From Crambe crambe (Eukaryota > Porifera > Demospongiae > Poecilosclerida > Crambeidae), in contig OZ004585.1 in NCBI GenBank assembly GCA_963924555.1, forward strand, positions 6,027,488 to 6,091,487: a DNA stretch of 64,000 nt, in the 5' to 3' direction. The first letter of the stretch is position 1, and the number at the start of each line of letters is the position of its first letter. The notes beneath the pieces are model-generated. The model saw nothing but the letters and a program-made list of their open reading frames with translations. It made no database searches and was not told the origin of the DNA. Positions 1 to 12,200 of the stretch are shown here, piece by piece. Both the position numbers and the translations under genes were made by a program.

Positions 1-28
1 TGGAGCTCCATGATCCATATGGTTTTAG

Positions 29-278
29 GCATTCCTACTCTGGACTTCTATTTGCATTCAAAAAAATTTCCAAATGTGGTAAGATTTGAATGCATAAACA
101 ATCATGGTGAACCTGACCCCACTGCAAGATTTGAGTTCCGCAATAGTACAAGAGATTTGATTGCACAGCGAGGTACTGATGCTAGTCAAAGCTACGTATC
201 TGACCTACAACATTACCGAAGATTCTGTTATTCAATGCATAATAGGGGAGGAACACTCAAATGATTTTATTTTTACCG
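29..278 (+). CDS. RTK exon: Ig-like domain with a frame break
   Basis: The acceptor AG is at 27-28 and a GTAAGG donor follows 278, with phase 1 at both ends. The first part, in the frame of position 31, reads an Ig B-strand ([14 protein letters not shown]). The end of the domain ([20 protein letters not shown], the F-strand cysteine) is in the frame of position 161. The shift falls between about 175 and 210. Only the second frame joins the next exon in phase, so the exon is a real Ig exon with a one-base-type disruption, either biological or an assembly error. Confidence 0.65.
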
Positions 279-3200
279 GTAAGGTCACTATGAGCTACAT
301 ATTAGCTATCTTTATAACATCAGGGGCCTCAACTTCAGGAAATGTTTCAACTTGCTGCCACTCAAATTGACAATGACTAATATTATACTTATGGCTTAAT
401 TTATAACTGGTTCAGTGGAATAAAATGAGGGATACGTAGGAAACTTGCATAGTATGAATTCTTATCGCCTATGAACTGTGTGGCAAACTGATTGGGAATT
501 TCTACATTTAATAACAAGCCATTAGCTTCTCAAATAGCTAGTAGTGGAGAGTTTGTGTTAGCTTTTTGAACCCTAACATGAAAATCAGTTGTCATAACTG
601 AGAAAGGTATTCCAATGATTATGTCTATAAATAATTATTAAGTGATTTACAACTGTATCGCCTTCTCTGTCTATGGAGTTTGTGTATCTGATTGATATGA
701 GACATTGATATGTATAGCTAATGAAAAATAACTAGTTAAAGTGATAATTTGATCTACATAATGTCTTCCATCAATCCCATAAAACTGCCATAGTTTTTAA
801 ACTGTCACTCTAAGACCAGAAGAATATGCAGTTCCTATTCTGTGTACGTATAGTCTATACTATAATTGCATACACAAACTAATGAGCATGTTCGAGGGTA
901 ATTGTGCTGCATGTAGCTAGTTAGCTACATATAGTTTTATGATAATATTATTTCATAACTATGCTTGTTACCTTCTCATAGCTATCTTGGAGTGGAGTTT
1001 ATTTTTATCATAACTCATAACTGTATACCGGTATAATTGTTATGCTGTACATGTCAATAACTATAACCACATGTCTCTAACTTGGAATAAAACAGTGTTT
1101 AATTATTCTTCTGCTGCTCTGTTGCCAGTACAATCCAAAAATGTCTCTGGCTTGCATGCTTCAGCCAGCTCTGAAATACCTCATCCCTTAGAGTGGGATT
1201 TGCCTACTTGAGTCACATCAAATTCTGAATTTTACTTAGCTACTGTTCTATTCAGCTTGCTTATACATAGCTAGCTATTTAAAACTAGAGCCAGCTAACA
1301 TAGATAGCTACTATACTAGCACTATATCAGAGAGTACAATATAGCTACTCTCTAAGTATTGGAATGGCACGGATTGCCCCATGCATTGGACTAATACATA
1401 CACTGAAAGTGTGTACTGCACACTAAATTGTCCCAATACACACACTAAAAGCAAAATAGTGTGCGGATTGGGACAAAATTGTGTGCAGTAAACACTTTCA
1501 TATTTACAGTGTAATATTTCCAGAATACTTCCCTTCTACAGTCAGCAACTCCTAACTTGAGACAACAATGTGCTAGGACTTAAGTATGAAGAGCAGAAGA
1601 CAAAGCAGCATCATTTTCTAGCGACTTCTAAAATTGCCGTTACGTACATCTGGTCATTTCTATCAATTTATTTCAGTTTAGCTAGCTATACTACACTACT
1701 CAAAATTGACTGTGCTATAATCTTTAACTCAACATGTTCAAAAATAGCATGTCATTTACCAATTTGCTAGCTTCAACCTACTGGCATAGAAGACAGTGGG
1801 GCCTACATAGAGAGTACTATCATACTCTCTGATATGAACTATACATACAGCTAGCTATAGCTACAATACATGAACTTTAACATAGATAGCTAGCAGGATC
1901 ACAGCATCTAGTTGCCTATGATAAAGCATTACATAAAAAAGTGATGAATAAGTAGCTAGCTGCATGAAGGAAAAATATTTATTCTAAATTTAAAAATGGG
2001 TTCAAAAAAGTTCAGCAACAATAGAGTGAACTTCAGTCAAGTAATTCCTTACTGATCACCTATATTATTACCAAACTAACTATTTCAACTTCACTCCCTT
2101 TATTCTCATCTTGGCCTGTCATGGGAGTGAAGTAGGAATGGCTAGCTCGTAGTTTGGTAATAATTATTGGTGATGGCCCCATTGGGTAAGGGATTACTTG
2201 ACAGAAGTTCACTCTCTTGTTTGCTGAACTTCTTTGAAGCTACACACAGCCATCCTTTTTTATTTAGAATAACTATATTTTTTCCTATCGTTGCAGCTGT
2301 TCCAACTGTATCAAATCAAAATGTGTCCACTGATGCATTCCATAATACATCTGTAATGCTGATGTGTCCCATACCACTGCCTACTGTACGCAGTTCATAC
2401 ACTCTTATATGGGAGCAACTCATGGATTCAACTCCAATACCATTAATGAATGATTCAGACTCAGGAAGATACATACTCTCTCACAACAGCAGAACCCTTT
2501 CCATATTAATACACTTTACTGATCAGAGGGTATTTCGATGCATGTTAAACATACAACGGTGCTCTCCAATTAGATGTCAAGAATTTGATGTAGAAGGACC
2601 TTTCATGGAAATCAATGTATTGAGTAAGCTGATGATACATGCATGTACGTATGAAATAAATACTAGCTAACAACCTATCATTTCAGAGAGAAGTGAAATA
2701 ACTACTTTCCCTTCACCCCAGAGAGTAACAAATGGTGACATTGCAATATTTCAGTGCAATGCTAAAGGAAGTAACATCAGTGTGAGATGGAATTTTAATG
2801 GATCGTTCTGTGGTCTTGATAGCTGTGAGCAGAATGGAATCTATATAGATAAGACTCAAGACACAAACCTCATGATCAATTCCACATTGGAGATCAGGAC
2901 TGGTGAGCTGCACTCCATCATAATGGAGAAAATAAACTACACTATTCAGTGCATTGTGGAACAAAATCTGGATTCTTCATCACTTATGATAACAAGGATA
3001 TTGACTGTGGATCCTCAACAAGTAACTGAATCAGATGTTGGTGAGTAAATAAATTTAATTCTGTTTGGTGGTCATTCATGAAATCATTATTTTAGGAGCC
3101 ACAACTTCTTTCATTTCATCTTCTGATACAAATGTATCCACAGTGGATACCAATGACAGAGTTAGCTCATCAACTATGAATGTGTCCAGTAGTGCCGGCA

Positions 3201-6200
3201 GTGAACACTTAAGCTCTTCAATTTTGGCTATCATAATTTCAGTCCCTGTTGTCGTTCTACTATCAGGAATGTTGATTGGAATAATTCTGATCATCTATTG
3301 GGCAAAAAGAAAACAAACCAAAAAATTCGACACTGAATTACAAGAGAAAAAGTAACCTTTTAAATGTAGTATCATCAATGAGCAGTGGCGGATTTAGAGT
3401 GGTTTCTGTGGTTTCTATTGAAACCCCCTTTGCTCCGCGCTAGCGCACACGATAGATGGCCAGTCTATAGCGTGCACTATTTCAGTACTGAGCATGCTCA
3501 GAGTCTTTTCAAAGAGCCTTCAGTCGTCCAGAAACGGTCAGTTTTAGCATAGATACTAGAGCACTCTGTGGATATGAAATGCCCGCGAATACGGATGGTA
3601 TACGGATATTTCTCAGGACAATCATTGCAGCGCTTGTTAATGTGTAACTAAGAAATCGGGAGATGTAACCAGGCAACCCTCCCAGGGCTGAAGCTAAGTT
3701 TGGGCTGCTGGAGCTTCTCATGAGCCTTGATTCAGGTCATTTCAGTGTGAAACTGTGGACAACACAAAAGGTGACTAGTAGCAAAAATATAATTTGTTGT
3801 TTTTGCTTAGACCAAGCAGAGGGCCAGAATGAAATGAATGATTTCCTTAGTAACAACTTTGTGTTAGATTTTCTTACACTGGATATCTATTGAGCTTCAA
3901 TTCTTTATCAAATACTTGGAGAATCTAGTATTGAAGTATAATAAGCTATGGAAAAAGAGTATTGGCACCTTTTCCAAAATTGAGGTCCTCCATTTTGTGT
4001 TAGATTAGTTATTGAATGATGCACTTAAACTGTGTGTATTATTGTAGTACACTGGTCAGTGTGCTTGGAGAATGTGGTGATCTTGTTGGCATAACATGCA
4101 CAACTTCATAAGCACTCTTCCATCTACGACTGATCATCTGTGCACTACCACTTTACCCGATGAACATCAGCAGGTATTAACCACAGGTGCACCAACAATC
4201 TCAAGCTGTTCAAAAGATTATATGATGAATGTACTGGTTCATCAATGTATGTGTGTGGTACAGCAACTTTTATTTGATAGAAGATTTTCAAACACCTTCT
4301 GGAAGTGCACCTGATGATGATATTGCTGTTTCCTATTGAACACAAGACTGTGGTGGTCTGCTGTTGGACATCTGCCCATTCACCTGGAGCATTATTCTTG
4401 CAAATCTCTTAGAATAACATTTTTATAAATTCTTGAATATCTGTCCTTTTTAAGAATTTGTTTGAATAATATCACACTACTATGTATCTATAACCTAGCT
4501 ACAGTATTATATAATCACTGATGACCATCCTGCTGTTGCAACTTACTTCTAAAGTCTCTTCGCTATGAAAGTCCATATTTTTAATGTAATTTTGATTAGT
4601 ATTCCGTAAATGGGCGCTGCAATGATTAAACCTCGAGAAAATGAATATCCGGGAGCGTTTCATATCCACGGAGTGCTCGGGTGTCTTTCAAGATCTTGGA
4701 ACCCTGACAGGAAACCAGTGGCTAAACGATAAGGTTTAATATATTTTTTTACTATGGCAGAATGTTTTGTACAACAAATTACTTATTCCTGTTAATATGG
4801 GTGTACACTGGTGCTTATACATCAACACCACTTTAGAGTGGAAATTGCTTTGCCCTAAAGTGAATGTGCTGTTGTATGCATGCTGTGGAGTCATGATTAT
4901 CAGCAGAAAATTCAAAAACAAACAAACAGATATGATTGTGGTGTGTTTACATGTATTGTGTTTACATGTATGGTAAGGAACTACTTTCACTGTTCATATT
5001 GATGATTATGCAGTATGCTCGCTGTCTGGGCTTAGATTTGCCATTCACTTTTCTCAGGTTAGTATTTGCACCCATGTGTCTGTTAATGCATGACTTCATA
5101 AACTTTCTTTTCAGGATGATCGACATTACTCAAATAAGAAGCAAAATTATGGAAGAAATAGCACTTCAGAAATTGTTCAATGAAACATTGATCCATGAAA
5201 CTGAACTTGTTCTGTCAAGCCTGGTCTGTTCCATCTATATCCGAGCAAGAGCTGCGCTGCAGAAGTCTGGTCTGGATTTTTCGCGCATGCGTGGTCTGAT
5301 GGTCTGGTCTGGTCTGTATTTTAAAGATACCTGAGTGCTCTATTATCTATGGAAAATATACGGAGCGTGACCAAAAACAAACTTTGACCCTCCATATCTC
5401 AAAAAGTACTGAAGCGATTCGTACCGGACAACTTGCGTAAAGATAGTGATACCGGGCTATTTTTAAAAATACTATGAAACTATAAATCATTTTCTTGACA
5501 GAATTCTGACAAGAAATGATTCTGCGGAATCAAAGAGATTGTCTCCGTGATTTGTGATTTGTCTCCGTGATTTGTGTTGTTCAGAGATTGATTCAGAATT
5601 CAAACCTTTTTCACAACTTTTATTTTACATTACTATGAGGGTGAGGGGGGTGAGGGGGGTCACATGAGGCAGCACAGATTCAAATTTAGCGGGAAAGGGT
5701 TGAGGTCGTGAACCTTATTCTTCTTGCGTGCCTTCTTTTCCGCTTAATACAAGAAGTTATCCAAGGTACCAGAATCAGTTTTTGATGAAGTTTCCAAAAC
5801 ATATGGTTTCATGACCTATTCAAGTGTTATATCATAAGAAAATCGAAATTTAAATATGTTTTTGAACATCAAATCTAATTTTACACTATAATCTAAAAGA
5901 AACTGTCACAGTTAGATTCTCTAGAATATTAGGGTTCTGTTGATATGCTTTTTTTCTGGATTTCTTTGGATCTGGACCTTCGCAGCCAGCAGTATTATCT
6001 ATCTTTACGTATAAAAAATTGACCCCGCCCACCTTAGCATCCGGTATCACTAATAAAGATAATTTACCCTAGATTTCGAAGAATATGAAACCTGCACGGT
6101 AGATGGAGTTAGAAGTACTTTTGCACAAGGTACTAAAATTAAGTCCGAAATCGCTACTATACTCTATATAATGCACACTCTGTGCTGCCGACCATTACCT

Positions 6201-9200
6201 ACTTCATCTAGGCTATAAATAGTATCTTTTGTTACAAGTCTGATCTATGACGGCTTATGCGTTAGCTAGTTTCTGCTGTCTGCAATTCTCCAAGCAGTAG
6301 GTATATTTTTACATGCGATAATTCAAAATGAGAATGTGGAGTTTGTAGTACAGACACTGCTAGCTATTGAATGCTTTATAGATTATTCAAAAATAAAATA
6401 TCTCATCAGTTATCTGCTCAATATCCACAAACCAACACACACATATTGTGTGCGCAGAGGGTTAGCACTTCAGCGCTTTTCATTAATAGCACTGCTCATT
6501 TGCACTGCAGATGCTCTCCCCCATATTCTCCTCCCTCAAGCAATCAAATCTCAGCAGCCATTTATAATGTAATGATTAGTTTAGCTAGTTATTCTGATCA
6601 GACGGTATTCTACAATAAAGCTTTTATGCTGCAGTCGCTCCTTCGTGGTGGTTATACCCTCGGCCCTCGAGACAACAAAACTTCAGCTACAGGCTGAAGT
6701 CCGTATTTTTAACGTAATTTTTAACGTAATTTTAATTAGTATTCCGTAAATGGGCGCTGCAATGGTTAAACCTCAAGAAAATGAACGTTTCATATCCACG
6801 GAGTGCTCTATTATCTATCTAGCTAGCTGAAGCTTACCATCTTCATAAACAATTCAAAAAGGGTGTGATTACGGGGAAAGTGGGCGTGGCCAGATAAATT
6901 TTTTTCCGCGCGCTTGCTGAAACTCCCTCTAGATCCGCCACTGATGAGGACCTAGCTGCATGGAATCAGCTATACTGTAGGGAGGTGATCTTAATAGGAA
7001 AGTGGTCTCTTAAATGGAGGTCGTAATAGCTGCATGTTGTACTTAATAGAGTCCATGATGGTCATTTTTGGATGTCTTGATAACCCTAGGCCTGTTAGCC
7101 ACTTATTGCACTTATGAATTGTACCTCTACATCATATTACATCTTTTTTTTCAGGTCACTAAATATAAAAAATGAATGTCCACAGCCTAATTATGGTATG
7201 AAATAAATAAGATTGTTATAGATTATTTTCTTATAAGAAATGATATTATCTCTAGCAAAGACTACAACATTGGGAGTTGAAACTATTGGACCTTCTGAAT
7301 TGTATGCCAAAAAATTTCATGACTCAAAATTGCTGATACCTGGTCGTCACATTCAGCTGAATCACACGATTGGTCAAGGTTGTCTATTATTATAAGAGGA
7401 CTTTACAGTGGAAACTCCAGTAAAGGACACCTCTCAACAAAGTAGTACCTTTGTATCCAAAAGAGGATGACCTCTCTATAAGGTTGTGTCCCAAGTGTGT
7501 CCATCATTCAGAGATTCTTAAATTTTGTAGTTGTATAATTAAGTCATGATTATCATGCTCCGGCAGATTATACTCATTTACCTAAGATTCTATTCTCAGA
7601 TTCTCACTCAAGCCCTATTAATCTACCTATTACTCTCGTATACAGAATAATGGACACACTTGGGACCTAACTTTTTATCCGGTTCTGGATCATCCTCTTT
7701 TGGTGGCATAGACTATGAATAGGTACTCCTTTGTTGAGAGATTTTTCACACTTGAGAAACCATCTTATTATGTAGTTAGCTAGCATGGTATTACAGTGGA
7801 ACCTATTAATAACGGACAATCTGGGGCCACTAAAATTGTCCTTTATAGAGAGGTGTCCTTTATTCAGAGGTCATTTAATATACAAAGTACTATGGTGGGA
7901 CAGTAACAAGTGTCCTTTACAGAGAGGTGACCTTTATTCAGAGGTCATTTAATACACAAAGTACTATGGTGGGACAGTAACAAGTGTCCTTTATAGAGAG
8001 GTGTCCTTTATTCAGAGGTCATTTAATATACAAAGTACTATGGTGGGACAGCAACAAGTGTCCTTTACAGAGAGGTGTCCTTTATTTGGAATGTCCATTA
8101 CTTGGAGGTTCCACTGTATAGTCTATCTCCACTAGGGCACAGCATCTTGCTGTAAGATATATAGTATGTTGGGGCATGTCAGGTGTGCCCAATTCAATAG
8201 GTATGAGTCCTTTCCCTTGATTCATTGGTCTATTATATCACACATTGTAACGTAGTACATGTAATTAATAACTGTAAACTATAATCAATTGAGACCAAAA
8301 CAAGAGACTAAATTGACAAAGACTAAAAATTAATGAGAAGCTTAAATACATTCAAGAAAACCACAAGCAGATTAATATGATTGTCAATACAGTTAAAAAT
8401 ATTCCACACACATGCACTTAATTGAGCTGCAGAGGAATTTTTGACTTCAAAACTCAATAGGTATGTACGTAGGCTGAAGAGTGACATTTCTAGTGAGCCC
8501 TAATGTTGAGAACCCAAGTTCAACCAACTCCTGTCTGACCTACATAAGATCCAAGAATCCCCATGATTCTTAAATTCCAGAGCACACAATCTGCAGGAGC
8601 TTACAGAACTGCATTATCTATAATTGTACCAGTATTTTACTCTCTATTAAATTCACAGGTGAATTTGGATTAGTATATAAAAGTTATCTCACAGGCTGGC
8701 AAGGAAGGACTACAGCAGAAGTTGTAGCTGTCAAGACTCTAAAAAGTAACACAACTGCATTGCTGTATCTGTCATTATGACAATCTATTCCTATTTCCTA
8801 TAAAGATTGGTAAAATAATTGTGATGATGAGCTACGTATAAAATAATATAATACAGTACCCTACTAGCTAGCTAGCTTTGTATACACTTAACCCCCCCCA
8901 AAAGAAAAAAAAATAGAACAATTACCATTCTTCCATACCAATAATCAAATCATGATATTCCACAATTTTACAGGTTTTTTTTCCGCAAAAAATATTGAAG
9001 ACCTGATAGCAGAAAGTGAAAGAATGAAGAGATTCAACCACCAAAATGTTATGGGTTTAATTGGAGTTTGTATTGATGTAGGAGAAAGGCCATTTATTGT
9101 TATGCCTTTTATGGCAAATGGCTCTCTCCTGACTTATTTGAAGAAGAATAGATCTCAATTCACAATAGCAGAAGATGCTGGAGAAAAAATGGTAATAAAA

Positions 9201-12200
9201 GTCAGCTACTATATTATTATAGCTAGTTATTATTTTTTCTTTGTTATTATAAGATCGAAGATGCCCAAAGAAAGTTGCTCTCAATGTGCCTTCAAGTTTC
9301 AAAGGGAATGAATTATCTTGCCAAACACAAGTTTGTGCATAGAGACCTAGCAGCCCGCAATTGCATGTACGTACGAATTTAAATAATAACCAATGTTGAG
9401 CAAATGAAATATTGTATACATGATTGTAGTCATTAATTTTAATTACAGTTTTGAATTAGCTAAGATTACATACGTATACTAATAATAAAAACAGATCTTG
9501 TAGCTAGCTATTTGTTAGAGCATAGTTTTAGCAAATTTATTGGCTGATACGTATGTATAAGAGATCAGTTATTAATAATATAGCCCTTATAGTTAGCTAG
9601 ACTTTGTAGCAAAATTAAGGGTGGTGGCACATAGCTAGCAATGCACGCGTGCTAACAATTAAATATTAGTAACTCCAAAATTACTATAGCTATGGATTTC
9701 AAATTGCAAAGAGTTATAAGATCACTAATACACACATTAAAAATGAAGGAAAAAGTTAATTATTACAGGTGCTATGAGTCTTTTTACTCTTTAGAGATAA
9801 AAAGCATTACTTCTCACCGACAGCTGGAATTAAGTGGCTGATTCTTGGCCTAAAGCTTCTTAGTAGCCCTCTCTACAAAATTACAGAAGGATTGGTTGGT
9901 ATCTACTTTACCTTTTGACTTCCCTAAAGTGAGTATTTTAAGTTCCTGGGCTAAATCAATAAGTAAAATAGACATCAACAAACCCTTTTGTAATTTTTTG
10001 GAGAGTGGTACTAGAAAGCTACAAATCAAAAATCAGCCAGTGAAGTTTGGTGGTTGGTGAGAAGTAATGCTTTTTAGTTTGAATTCAAAAACTGTTCATA
10101 GCACCTGTAGGATTTGACCTTGCTTCTTCTTCTTTTGTGTGTGTAGTATAGGCTGCTTTATAGCCATGTGCAGTTAAAGTCTATAGTGCTAGTAGTTTTG
10201 GAGATACATGTGTGGGTGGGATGTGCTACCACCCTTAATTGTATAAGATAGTCAGTCATTCATATTTAGAAAATCTCATCCAGGATAGATGATAAGTTTG
10301 TGATCAAGGTGGGAGATTTTGGCCTCTCTGAAGAAGTATACTTGACCAATTACTTCAGACAAGGGGAAGGAGCTTCAGTAAAGCTTCCAGTCAAATGGAT
10401 GGCCTTGGAAAGTCTTCTTGATGGGATCTTCTCTGAAAAAACAGATGTAGTAAGTATAGCTATAGACAGTATCACTATGATATCAGTGAAATTTTGTCAC
10501 TAGAACTTAATTAAGCTGGTGAAATCATACATTCCCATGCTAGCTATAATAGCTATAGCTAATGAGCATGTTATTTTTACTCGATATCTTGTCATTCAAA
10601 CCTAATGGGAGTCAAGGTGTCTAGGGAATTTAAAAAACTGTCCAATCATGTTAGTGTTAGAAGTGTAGTTTAATAATTAAAAGAAAAAAAGTTATTGTAC
10701 ATTGCCTTAGAAAAATTATATGGCAATAAATACCTGAATCTATAGGCCTGTAGCTATTACGTATCAGCTGAGTCTGCTATCTAGTAACGTTAATGTATAG
10801 GTTGTTACTCAACCATGAAGGCTGTATGGTTTATATAGCTAGCTCAGTGGTGGATTTGTTCAGCGCTAGCATGCATGATAGCTGGCTAGTCTGGATCTAA
10901 AGCCCAGAAACTGTAGCTACGTAGCTACAACTCAGTTTAACTATAGAGACTTGTGCCTAAGAAATCAAAGCATGATAGCTAGCAATATTGTACAGGTAGC
11001 TAGAAGAAGCTTACAATAATAAGGCAAAAGTTGGTGTGGTTAGGCAAATTTTTTCTGTGCGCTTGCACGCAGGTAGCTGAAACTCCCTTAAATTTTTCTA
11101 GATCTGCCACTATAGCTAGAGCCCGAGGGTGAGAGCAATGTAAACCATACACCTTGCAGTTGTGGTATAACTTATTTATAGGGCATTATTGTTTAAACAG
11201 GGCGCATGATATTAATGTCACCCTCCTGGGTTGTATCAATATCACATCACCATGTGGTTACCTGTACTAGAATTACAACCAAGTAACAGTGCTTTGATCT
11301 TAACCACCAGTAGGCTATAAAGAATAATATTATGATCATGAGCATGAGGGTAGGCTGGCCAGTAGGCATGGGGCTAAAATGATATTCTGCAGTGCTCCCC
11401 CAGCAGACCCATTATTCTTTTTATAGAACTCAACTAGCTATATAATATCAAAATGTCATGAAAGAGTACTTTTTGAATTATGTGTAGCATTAAAGATGTG
11501 CAATTTTCTTGCTGATCCTCAAAAGGATGCATGCTTTTAAAATAATTTAGAATGCATGCACACGCCCTGCAGTATCAATTTTGTGCCAAGTCAAGATGCC
11601 AGCACTTGATAATCAGACAAGGGCTAGGGAGGAGTGCGGTTAGCTATAGTAGCTATAATAATGACTGCAGCCCTATTATTCTGTTTTTAGCCTATTATGC
11701 TGGGATTCCAGTGAGGCCCTATTATTCCCAATATTATGCTAGCATGCCTACTGGCCAGCTACGTACGTATGAATACAAAAACTAGCTGTATGTCTTCACA
11801 ACATATTATGGAGGAATCCATACTTTGTGCAACCATCATGGACTTAATGAAATGCACACTTAGAATTAAATATTGGCATAATTAAATCACAGTGGTCCTT
11901 TGGAGTAACTTGTTGGGAGATATTCAGCCTTGGTCATACCCCCTACCCTACTGTTGATCCATTTTCCCTGGTTAAATATCTTCAAAATGGAGGGAGACTG
12001 GAGAAGCCCAACAATGCAGGTTGCAGTCATCAAGTGTAAGTTTTGTGTGTGCATGCAATCATGCATTATACTATAGATCTATGTGCACTTCAACAGAGAC
12101 CTAGTTAGAAATATAGATTGTCCGGCATACATATCTATACATAATTATTGTTACACAAAACTTTTAAGGTGTCAAGCATGAAATTGTGGTTGATGTATAC

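Noticed and set aside
3065..3355. Independent small membrane protein gene
   Set aside because: The frame is entered by a phase-1 acceptor at 3095 and joins upstream Ig exons; it is the stalk/TM exon of the RTK.
4096..4314. 72-codon frame in the RTK intron
   Set aside because: No recognisable domain and inside a transposon; only the Ulp1 blocks further on are supportable.
7838..8090. Evenly spaced 74-bp repeats considered as a CRISPR-like array
   Set aside because: Repeats are contiguous with no unique spacers, lie in an animal intron, and sit inside a TIR element.
11893..12020. Kinase exon ending at the GTTGCA donor (12020)
   Set aside because: It would lose the conserved GCSHQ segment and break phase; the GTAAGT donor after 12035 restores both.
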